Positions 1-5,848 of a stretch of DNA of 60,002 bases are shown here, one piece after another; positions within the stretch are counted from its first letter, which is position 1, and the number at the start of each line of letters is the position of its first letter. Location: assembly GCF_019599265.1 (NCBI RefSeq), contig NZ_JAHZTC010000024.1, forward strand, positions 1-60,002, given 5' to 3'. The position numbers and the translations under genes were made by a program. This stretch comes from Pontibacter sp. HSC-14F20 (GTDB lineage Bacteria; Bacteroidota; Bacteroidia; Cytophagales; Hymenobacteraceae). The notes under the pieces were generated by a model that saw only the letters and a program-made list of their open reading frames with translations, was not told the DNA's origin and did no database searches.

Positions 1-2
1 AG

Positions 3-503
3 CAGCTGCTAAAGGCGCTGTTCGGCAAACAGTGGGTGGTGTATGCCAAGCGCCCCTTCTCGGGGCCTGAGCACGTGGTCGAGTACCTGGGCCGCTACAC
101 CCATAAGATAGCGATCTCTAACCATCGGATACAGGAGGTGGACGAGCAGTCGGTGAGCTTCTCTTATAAGGATTACCGGCAGGGGGCCAAAAGGCTGGAG
201 ATGAAGCTCGGGGGCATGGAGTTCATCCGCCGCCTGGCCCTGCACATTCTGCCCAAGGGCTTTGTCAGGATACGCCACTACGGCATACTCAGCGGCACTG
301 CCAAGGGGGCGGCCATTCCGGTGATACGGGAGCAATTGCCCGGGGAGAAACGGCGGAAAGTGGAAGGGCGGCAGCTCCAGGAGTACAACCCGCTCGAGTG
401 TCCCTGCTGCAAAAAGGAGACGATGCTCACCCTGCAGGTGCTCTCCAAGCGAGGGCCGCCACAGGGACTGAGGACGCAGCGTCACTACCGGGAGTTCGAG
501 TAA
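3..503 (+). CDS. IS91-family (Y2/ISCR-type) transposase, C-terminal part
   Basis: The reading frame is open from the left window edge, so only the C-terminal ~166 residues are visible. The stretch YLGRYTHKIAISNHRI, the following KDYRQGAKR and the segment FVRIRHYGILSG are the conserved core and C-terminal signature of IS91-type rolling-circle transposases. Near the C-terminus CPCCKKE forms half of a zinc-binding motif. IS91/ISCR elements move by one-ended rolling-circle replication and can carry flanking DNA, which is relevant because an integron-like cassette array lies immediately downstream. The catalytic tyrosines lie near or before the window edge and I could not assign them. Family assignment is confident; whether the element is intact is unknown. 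Confidence 0.88.
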   Translation, partial: QLLKALFGKQWVVYAKRPFSGPEHVVEYLGRYTHKIAISNHRIQEVDEQSVSFSYKDYRQGAKRLEMKLGGMEFIRRLALHILPKGFVRIRHYGILSGTAKGAAIPVIREQLPGEKRRKVEGRQLQEYNPLECPCCKKETMLTLQVLSKRGPPQGLRTQRHYREFE

Positions 504-509
504 GAACAT

Positions 510-534
510 AAAAAAAGCCACCCAAGAAGGTGGC
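510..534 (-). terminator. Rho-independent terminator-like hairpin on the minus strand
   Basis: GCCACC (517-522) pairs with GGTGGC (529-534) around a six-base loop. On the minus strand the hairpin is followed by a run of T. It would end transcription of the minus-strand cassette genes before it enters the IS91 element. Confidence 0.5.
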
Positions 535-728
535 CTGGCGCAGCTATGCCCTTACCAGAGCAAATACCCTGAAAAGAGCGGCAATCCTCTCCCGGAAACA
601 GCAGAAAGTATCGTTCAATACCCTTCCAGGCTCACCTCCGTTGGGCCAGCCCGCTACCAGATAGCACCAAGAAGTAGTTCAGGGGCCAGCCTCTTCCGAC
701 TTAAAACCCATAACGGGTCGCACGGTTA
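535..728. other. Non-coding spacer between IS91 element and first attC-like site
   Basis: No convincing reading frame on either strand. It probably contains the 3' end of the IS91-type element, but no terminus could be defined by eye. Confidence 0.4.
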
Positions 729-786
729 GTGCAACCACGGCTTCATTGTCGGCACTCCGTACCCAACGAAGCCTTAGTTGTTAGGC
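729..786 (-). repeat. attC-like recombination site A (58 bp)
   Basis: On the plus strand the site starts with GTGCAAC (729-735, one mismatch to RYYYAAC) and ends with GTTAGGC (780-786, a perfect GTTRRRY box). Between them GGCTTCATTG (739-748) pairs with CAACGAAGCC (764-773) with one mismatch, the imperfect inner stem expected of an integron attC. It overlaps or touches the stop codon of the DUF4265 gene, as attC sites do in gene cassettes. Identification rests on box sequence, symmetry and position. Confidence 0.6.
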
Positions 787-1281
787 TCAAGTTTTATTTT
801 CTTCTTCCTCTTCTTCAGGAAAATCGTCAAAGCTTCCTTCTATTCTTGCTTCACAGGTTTCAAAGCCTAGAATATCTTGTTCCAAGTATTCTTCAAGTTG
901 GTCAAACACAGCTTGGTAATCTCCTTCAGGTTTCATATCAAGAGCTACATAAATATTGTTAGCCCGTTCATAAGTAACACTTAGGCTTTCCATAGAGTCC
1001 AAAATTGCTTCTTGTTGGTATCTGTCTATATGTTTTTTGAAAAAGACCCGAAAGGTCCTATGACCACTTGGCGTTATAAGTTCTCTAATTTCAGGTATGT
1101 GATCTTCGGAATCAGGTGTTGCACGAACAATATCTTGAAAGTTAAGTCCATAAGCATAAAAGGGGACATTCTCGATTTTATATAAGTCATTCCCCAGTGG
1201 CTCAGCCCAAAGTGACTCGCCTCCGATTCCCCAGTGGTTCGGCAAATCAATATGTACTTTTAATAATCCTTCTTCGTTCAT
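787..1281 (-). CDS. DUF4265 domain-containing protein (cassette gene)
   Basis: A 164-aa soluble protein with no signal peptide or membrane segment. The N-terminal half (ESLWAEPLGNDLYKIENVPFYAYGLNFQDIV, roughly residues 22-52, quoted here only as a family pattern) matches DUF4265: a phrase naming a well-behaved 'WA+PLG…Y.I.N.PF.aY' strand pair. The C-terminus is a run of glutamates. Function is unknown. The gene fills its cassette almost completely: the start lies about 10 bases after a GTTAGGC box (1292-1298 on the complementary view) and the stop TGA abuts the attC-like site at 729-786. That geometry is typical of integron gene cassettes. Translation probably starts at the ATG at 1281, the only one that leaves the family motif intact. 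Confidence 0.75.
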   Translation of the reverse strand: MNEEGLLKVHIDLPNHWGIGGESLWAEPLGNDLYKIENVPFYAYGLNFQDIVRATPDSEDHIPEIRELITPSGHRTFRVFFKKHIDRYQQEAILDSMESLSVTYERANNIYVALDMKPEGDYQAVFDQLEEYLEQDILGFETCEARIEGSFDDFPEEEEEENKT

Positions 1282-1291
1282 CTGAAATTAA

Positions 1292-1441
1292 GCCTAACAA
1301 TCATTGGAAGGAGACGTCCTGTTGGTTTTGTAGGGATTGATGTCTTCTTCGGGTAGTTATCCGTGCTTGTTTTTCCTTTTTTTGTAGTTACTGTGTGGAA
1401 TTTCTATTTTTATTGAGGGAAAAACAAGCTGCTCGTTGGGT
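1292..1441 (-). repeat. attC-like recombination site D (about 150 bp)
   Basis: The plus-strand ends are GCCTAAC (1292-1298) and GTTGGGT (1435-1441), perfect matches to RYYYAAC and GTTRRRY. Inside is a perfect 12-bp inverted repeat (1365-1376 with 1418-1429). The stem is offset towards one end and the length is at the upper limit for attC, so this may be a composite or a degraded site. It separates the DUF4265 cassette from the ORF-less cassette. Confidence 0.45.
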
Positions 1442-1840
1442 TATTTTCTCCTTCTAAATGGCGGCTTTAGCCACGGGCCATACTGTTGATACGGGTATCG
1501 GCAATGTGGTCCGGGGCGGCAGGCTTTTTTTAGACATTTCATCACTGGCTTCTTTTATTAGCTTAAATGCCTGCACAAGAGCCACCTGTCCGAAGTTGGC
1601 TCACTTGACTTTGTCCTTTCCCAAGGCTAACTTCGCCCCTCAAAGTCTTGCATGGGACGCCCCCGTCCGAAAGCGCTGGCTTTCTCCCGGCAACGCCGCC
1701 GCAAGACTTGCCGGCCTAAACTCCATTTATGCCTTTGGCTCTTCTGCAGGCATTCCCTTTTTTATAGCCTGTGATTCCTCCCCGCCGGTAAAGCCTGAAA
1801 GCTTCGCCATTTTAAAATTTGAAAATAATCCCAATGACGG
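1442..1840. other. ORF-less integron-like cassette body
   Basis: About 400 bp lie between attC-like sites D and B. The long plus-strand open frame across it is rich in Ser, Cys and Pro, has no family resemblance I recognise and runs against the direction of the cassette genes, so I do not call it. On the minus strand there are only very short frames, such as 27 codons from 1810 to 1727. Most of the cassette is occupied by the nested inverted repeats described at 1520-1797. Confidence 0.5.
1520..1797. ncRNA. Candidate structured RNA: nested inverted repeats with a cloverleaf core
   Basis: Paired arms, outermost to innermost, are: CAGGCTTT (1520-1527) with AAAGCCTG (1790-1797); an 18-base arm at 1566-1583 with 1737-1754 matching at 17 of 18 positions; GAAGTTGGC (1592-1600) with GCTAACTTC (1626-1634); and AAGTCTTGC (1643-1651) with GCAAGACTT (1701-1709). 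Inside the last helix sit three small perfect hairpins: GGACG/CGTCC (1655-1668), GAAAGC/GCTTTC (1669-1684) and CGGC/GCCG (1688-1698). Nine- and 18-bp helices closing multi-hairpin junctions are characteristic of structured RNA. The transcribed strand is unknown; neighbouring genes point to minus. A palindromic mobile element or a folded single-stranded DNA site are alternatives. Confidence 0.5.
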
Positions 1841-1906
1841 ATTTAACGTTACTTGTGCAGCCGAAGCCCGTAGCGTAGCGAGGGTTAGTGCTGCACTTTG
1901 TTGTGG
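1841..1906 (-). repeat. attC-like recombination site B (66 bp)
   Basis: The plus strand starts with ATTTAAC (1841-1847, perfect RYYYAAC) and ends with GTTGTGG (1900-1906, conserved GTT only). The inner arms GTGCAGC (1855-1861) and GCTGCAC (1890-1896) pair perfectly. It begins about 10 bases after the stop codon of the WapI-like gene, as in gene cassettes. Confidence 0.6.
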
Positions 1907-1916
1907 GGTGATATTC

Positions 1917-2330
1917 TTAATTTTTAGATTGGACTTCTGTCAGTACTTCTTTTAGCTGCTTTATGGTTGATGGTAAGTATGACTGGTCAGTTTCTATTAT
2001 AAAGTCAACTGTTGCAGTATAGTCGCTGTTTCTTACATAACCTTTGATTTCAATCTGTCCTGTGGCGTTAGGTGTGAAGCGTAACTCTACATTATCTTCT
2101 ATACTTGCAAACACGAAGCTATGCTTTAATGTATCATACAGCTTGCTTAAGTCCTTTTGAAACTGCGATAGTTCTCCAATCATAACATAAGCACCTATAC
2201 TAGTAGTTATTCCACTAATATGTAGCTGAAGTGTGACCTTATAGAAATCGTCGTCAACAGCCCTTGTTTCACCAACTTCTGGGCAACTGATATTTAAGTA
2301 TTCCGCACTATTACCTATTTTGATTTCCAT
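1917..2330 (-). CDS. WapI-like / DUF6228-like immunity-type protein (cassette gene)
   Basis: About 137 residues from the ATG at 2330, which lies 13 bases after the GTTGTGG-type box of attC-like site C. A longer frame upstream to 2387 would run through the recombination site, so I reject it. The order of features fits the WapI-type immunity fold: an acidic DDDFYKVTLQL strand near residue 25, a helix resembling GELSQFQKDLSKLY, a pattern SIEDNVELRF then GQIEIKGYV, and a C-terminal FIIETDQSYLPSTIKQL. These proteins are usually found beside secreted polymorphic toxins, but no toxin gene is visible here. As an orphan in a cassette it could act as a captured immunity gene; that is inference. Confidence 0.55.
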   Translation of the reverse strand: MEIKIGNSAEYLNISCPEVGETRAVDDDFYKVTLQLHISGITTSIGAYVMIGELSQFQKDLSKLYDTLKHSFVFASIEDNVELRFTPNATGQIEIKGYVRNSDYTATVDFIIETDQSYLPSTIKQLKEVLTEVQSKN

Positions 2331-2342
2331 AATCTTATTACT

Positions 2343-2410
2343 CCACAACGTGCTTGTATAGCGGATTGCGAGGCGTAGCCGCAGCATACCTGCTATACTT
2401 TGTTGTGTGG
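2343..2410 (-). repeat. attC-like recombination site C (68 bp)
   Basis: On the plus strand it runs from CCACAAC (2343-2349) to GTTGTGT (2402-2408), with inner arms GTATAGC (2356-2362) and GCTATAC (2392-2398) pairing perfectly. It starts eight bases beyond the stop of the next cassette gene and ends 13 bases before the start of the WapI-like gene. The boxes deviate from RYYYAAC/GTTRRRY outside the AAC/GTT core. Confidence 0.55.
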
Positions 2411-2417
2411 CGTTTAT

Positions 2418-3347
2418 TTATTTAAGTTTATTGTCAATCAGTCTAATGAATTGAACATTTATTAATCTTTCATCTTCTTCTTTACAAATCAGTTGCATGC
2501 CAAAAGTGTAGTAATCAGAACCATTATAGAATTGAAGTACTAAGTTGGTAAAATGGCTAACTATTGATTCTGGTTTTTTAGTCTCCAATGAAACATTGTT
2601 TTGCTCATAAAAGCTGATCAAGTCATCCCAATTAAATTTTTCAGGTTCGGTCTGAGTCGGTTTGTGGTTTGTGTTATTTTCAAAAGTCTTTAAAAGGCCT
2701 TGTCCGTTTTTTTTCCATAAAACGTACTGCTTTTCGTAAGGAGAGGAACCATTGTCTGAAATTCTTTTGACTAACATTAAAGTGTCAATTCCTTTGGTTT
2801 TTAAATCACAAGCGAACGTTTCTGATATTTTATCAATTTCTGCAATTCCAGCTCGATTCCAGATATCATTGAAACCAAACTTCTTAAAATTGCAATCATG
2901 TTCTCCATAAGCATAAATTTCGTCCCATCTTTTTTGATGAGCTTCGTTGACATCTAAACTTTCTGGACTAACGATATAAGAGCATTTAATGGGTACATAC
3001 TTATCCCTGATTTTGAGTATATAAATTATCTCGTTGTATTTGGATTTTGATACAAATACAATTTCTCCAATATCTCCGATTTGCGGTTCATAGCCATTCC
3101 AATATTCCTTTCCAGCTGTTTTTTTAATCTCGTCATTTGGCCATTTTATATTATCACTTCCATTCAGTGAGCTATAAATTCCGCCATTATGCCAAATCTT
3201 AACTTTTTGTCCGATTAATTCTTTGACATTCTTTATTTCCCCGCAATAATCTATTTTCTCCACAGTCCTTTCTATGTAGGAATAATGATTTTGGCCAGAT
3301 AGATTCTGGAGAAATAAAAAGGACAATATGATTGTTAGTACTTTCAT
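2418..3347 (-). CDS. Secreted protein of unknown function (cassette gene)
   Basis: A 309-aa protein beginning with a short signal peptide (MKVLTIILSFLFLQNLSGQ, predicted cleavage after residue ~18). The mature part is AT-rich in codon use, rich in Lys, Asn and Tyr, and contains one short Cys pair pattern (DYCGEIK and later EHDCNFKK). I do not recognise a family. The first ~120 residues (GQKVKIW, GDIGEIVFVS, IIYILKIRDKYVPIKC) alternate like a small beta barrel. Low GC relative to the chromosome, plus boxes at both ends (GTTGTGTGG-type upstream, attC-like C downstream), mark it as a mobile cassette gene. Confidence 0.6.
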   Translation of the reverse strand: MKVLTIILSFLFLQNLSGQNHYSYIERTVEKIDYCGEIKNVKELIGQKVKIWHNGGIYSSLNGSDNIKWPNDEIKKTAGKEYWNGYEPQIGDIGEIVFVSKSKYNEIIYILKIRDKYVPIKCSYIVSPESLDVNEAHQKRWDEIYAYGEHDCNFKKFGFNDIWNRAGIAEIDKISETFACDLKTKGIDTLMLVKRISDNGSSPYEKQYVLWKKNGQGLLKTFENNTNHKPTQTEPEKFNWDDLISFYEQNNVSLETKKPESIVSHFTNLVLQFYNGSDYYTFGMQLICKEEDERLINVQFIRLIDNKLK

Positions 3348-3357
3348 TTTTCAAATG

Positions 3358-3384
3358 CCACACAACTATTGGATATGCGTAAAC
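3358..3384 (-). repeat. Incomplete attC-like junction upstream of the secreted-protein cassette
   Basis: CCACACAAC (3358-3366) repeats the box seen at site C and is followed by a small hairpin GCGTA/TACGC (about 3378-3391). I could not find the opposite outer box, so either the site is degraded or the array ends here. Confidence 0.35.
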
Positions 3385-3391
3385 ATACGCT

Positions 3392-4067
3392 TATCTGCAC
3401 TATGTACGGAAGTGGATTTGCCTGCTCTTCTTTCAATTTTTAAAGCTGCTTAGGCAGTTTGCCGTGTTGCCACTGTAATATTTTACTATTACAATATAAA
3501 AAATTTTATTCAAAGCACCAGTGCTTCCTACTTTATTTTAGGCACGATAGACTCAAAAAATGTCGAATGCCAGGCATAAAACAGCCCATTATTACCTTCA
3601 TCATCCACAAGATGGCTTTAAAAGCTTGAATAAAGGGCAATAACAGTAAAAAAGGTAGCAGTATCAATGAGGCAATATTTGGTATTTCAGTGCAATTTCA
3701 ATATCCGAATATATCCGCTTATAATCGGGTATATTCGCGTTATAACACGACTACAAGATTTTAAACAAATCTGAATCAGAAACTGGGAAACAGACACAAT
3801 TCTGACTTATATCCCCGTTACTTCCTTTTAGTATAAAAAGTAGTGCAATTGCTTGGCTGATACATAGAATACAACAAGCAGGTAGCGTTAAGTAAACACC
3901 CCTTCTTCGTCTATGGCGTGAGAGGGTTAGGTTCCGGCGCCTGCCCTTCCAGTTCCGTTTTAGGGTTTTGGACGGTGATTTTTGCGTTCTCGGCCCGACC
4001 CCGATTTAGCTTTTTGTGTTTGCTCAGGCGGCCTTGCTTTCCCAGGGGACTTTCTTATATTTTGGTC
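3392..4067. other. Non-coding spacer with iteron-like and inverted repeats
   Basis: No credible gene. Near its centre ATATCCGA and ATATCCGC occur as direct repeats (from 3701 and 3711), and CGAATATA (3706-3713) pairs with TATATTCG (3730-3737). This could be a protein-binding or recombination site; nothing in the window identifies the protein. Confidence 0.4.
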
Positions 4068-4247
4068 ATGATGCGAATTGTCAGAGACGAGGAGGAGTTC
4101 CTCTCCCCCCAGGAGCAGGAAGAGATGGAGCGTAGCCTGGAGGAGACCCGGGCGCTGCTGGAAGAGTGCCGCCAGGAGTTGGCCAGCCTGCAGGGGGATA
4201 GTCCGGTACAGCATCAGCCTTATAGCCCCCCTCCCTTGAGAAAATAA
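4068..4247 (+). CDS. Small charged helical protein, unknown
   Basis: A frame of 59 residues from tandem ATGs at 4068 and 4071. Its middle is a strongly charged, coiled-coil-like helix (SPQEQEEMERSLEETRALLE), followed by a Pro-rich tail PYSPPPLRK. A longer frame from 3918 adds a Cys/Phe-rich N-terminus that does not look like protein. Codon use is GC-rich, like the polymerase-like gene downstream and unlike the cassette genes. Function unknown; it may belong to the same element as the HTH gene just downstream on the other strand. Confidence 0.4.
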   Translation: MMRIVRDEEEFLSPQEQEEMERSLEETRALLEECRQELASLQGDSPVQHQPYSPPPLRK

Positions 4248-4318
4248 CGACCCGGGTGCCCCTAGAGGCTGTAAGGGCGCATACATTACCGGCCCATTTT
4301 CAAGGTTTTGGGGCCATC

Positions 4319-4525
4319 TCACGCAGCCTGCTGTGCCAAAGGGGCCACCCTCTCCAGCTCTGAGGACGGGATAAGCCAGCGGCTTGGCCGGAGCACGTCC
4401 TTCTGGGCTTTTAACGTGCCTCTTTCAATGTAGTGGCGGATCGCTTTGTCCGTCACGTCGATTCCTCTGCTTTTTAGCTCTGCTCTAAACTCTCTTACCG
4501 AATAAAACGCTCTCATTTCCATCAA
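4319..4525 (-). CDS. Small winged-HTH / MerR-like or excisionase-like protein
   Basis: A 68-aa protein. The core FYSVREFRAELKSRGIDVTD followed by KAIRHYIERGTLKAQK and RWLIPSSELERV is the pattern of a MerR-like or excisionase-type winged helix: a recognition helix then a short beta wing reading 'G.L.A......WLIP..EL'. Such proteins act as recombination directionality factors or as copy or transfer regulators on mobile elements. It is convergent with the 59-aa gene. The start is the first of the ATGs at 4525 and 4522. Confidence 0.6.
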   Translation of the reverse strand: MMEMRAFYSVREFRAELKSRGIDVTDKAIRHYIERGTLKAQKDVLRPSRWLIPSSELERVAPLAQQAA

Positions 4526-4559
4526 TAATTAAGGTGACAACAAAATTTTACTGCTCTTT

Positions 4560-4875
4560 CGTTACACGCTATCGCTTTATCTTTCTCAAGTCACTTGCCT
4601 ACATACTGCACCACATCTACCCGCAATTCCACATCACATCTCCAATCGCTCCATCTCGCGTTATCTATTCTCTCTTTTAATTTCCCTATAGTACAAGCCC
4701 GTACTCAACCGTCAACACCACATCCACTTAGCTCCAATAAACTTCGACACACGTACGCTACAAAATCCATAATGCTCACAAGTACACCTCACCTAAGTCA
4801 CCGTCACTCAATACTCGCAACTCCAGCCACATCACGTCCTTCTTCGTCCTTCAACGTACCTCTTCGTCCCTATAA
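4560..4875. other. Strongly G-depleted, C-rich stretch (plus strand)
   Basis: By eye G makes up roughly a tenth and C about a third of the plus strand from ~4595 to 4870, very unlike the flanks. Open frames across it translate into Ser/Thr/Pro-rich sequence without a plausible start, so I call it non-coding. C-rich, G-poor RNA is what Rho-utilisation sites look like; a skew flip at a replication origin is the alternative. Confidence 0.45.
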
Positions 4876-4902
4876 CAGGGGACATTTCTAGGAATACACA
4901 CA

Positions 4903-4956
4903 CAGTTCTCCCTTAGGGGTGGGGGAACTGTCTGGGGAAACATTTCTGAGGTTTCC
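4903..4956. repeat. Two adjacent hairpins
   Basis: CAGTTCTCCC (4903-4912 region) pairs with GGGGGAACTG (4921-4930) with one mismatch, and directly after it GGAAAC (4936-4941) pairs with GTTTCC (4951-4956). They lie where the base skew changes from C-rich to G-rich. Confidence 0.45.
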
Positions 4957-5242
4957 ACACGCACCCGGAGACAAACAACCAAAAATCCCAGGGCTTGCGA
5001 ATCGTTGCGCCGTCCATCGGTTGTTGCGCACCTTGCTCGCCGCTTTCGCTTTGTTCTCGGCTGTGGCTCTGAGCGCTTCTAGCCACGGGTAATGATCATG
5101 CGGAACAGAGACTACGGACAGATACACATGAACATGCTGGATGTTTAGCCTAAAGCTGAGAGAATCCAACCAAACTCCTCTTTCCTTTCACTACAGTATA
5201 GGAAAAAAGGGTGCAGGAGGTTAGTGCGGGAAGTGAATTTTT

Positions 5243-5500
5243 TTGCGGGTGCGTGGGGGAGACGGGGTGGGGCTGGCATGTCCACGGGCAAGAGACCTGC
5301 TGGCAGGCAGTGTCGTGTCAGGCGACCAGGAAGTGCGGAGGAGAGCCCAGGGCCAGCGGCGGCAGATAGCCCTGAAATGGCACAGGAATGCCGCGAAAAA
5401 GAGCGCTTATGGCGATTTCATGTGCCAGGTGGGAGTGAACTATGGCCTGAGGGAGAAGGCTAGCCAGAGGGCTAAAAAACGGATCTGGAAAGCTTTTTGA
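5243..5500 (+). CDS. Possible small basic protein (doubtful)
   Basis: The last ~50 codons of this frame (RQIALKWHRNAAKKSA, then VNYGLREKASQRAKKRIWKA) look like a real basic, helical protein, while the beginning is a Gly/Arg-rich translation of G-rich DNA. The true start is unclear: the only candidates are TTG or GTG codons. A purine-rich CAGGAGG lies at 5215-5221. Alternatively it is the 3' remnant of a decayed gene. It lies upstream of and co-directional with the polymerase-like gene. Confidence 0.25.
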   Translation: MRVRGGDGVGLACPRARDLLAGSVVSGDQEVRRRAQGQRRQIALKWHRNAAKKSAYGDFMCQVGVNYGLREKASQRAKKRIWKAF

Positions 5501-5848
5501 GTGCTGTCGTGCCTACTGGCGGACTTGCCCTTCTGCGCGCCAAGCCCAGCGTAGCGGCGCTGTCTCTTGCGCCTTTTTTGACATAGACGTAAATTGTGCG
5601 GTCAAACAGGCGCGCTGTGCCCTGTGGAGAGGGAGTGGCACTTGGGGTGATGCCGTACGTTTCCTGGTGTGGCTAAGTGGCCTTTGCGTACGGAATCCTC
5701 TTACGTACTGTATCAGTATCAGTAATTAGTGTACTGTATTATAAATACCCCCTCCCCCTCTCCACCACCATATATGTGTTCACTTTTTTCAGTGTCCCTA
5801 AGGGCGCAGGCAAGGGACGCAAGGGTATAAAGGGATCAAGACTTTGCT
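5501..5848. other. Repeat-bearing leader of the polymerase-like gene
   Basis: CCGTACG (5653-5659) pairs with CGTACGG (5687-5693). TACTGTAT occurs twice (from about 5706 and 5732), flanking tandem CAGTAT units. Such short direct and inverted repeats upstream of a replication-type gene are compatible with operator or origin sites. Confidence 0.4.

Noticed and set aside
1458..1955. 165-residue plus-strand frame over the structured cassette
   Set aside because: Runs against the direction of all cassette genes, crosses an attC-like site and into the WapI-like gene, and reads as Ser/Cys/Pro-rich sequence through inverted repeats.
2331..2387. Longer N-terminus for the WapI-like protein
   Set aside because: It would translate through the attC-like site C.
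4595..5169. Two open frames in the skewed region (4595-4891 plus, 4888-5169 minus)
   Set aside because: They arise from base-skewed DNA that lacks stop codons by composition. The products are Ser/Thr/Pro- or Arg/Ser-rich with no plausible start.
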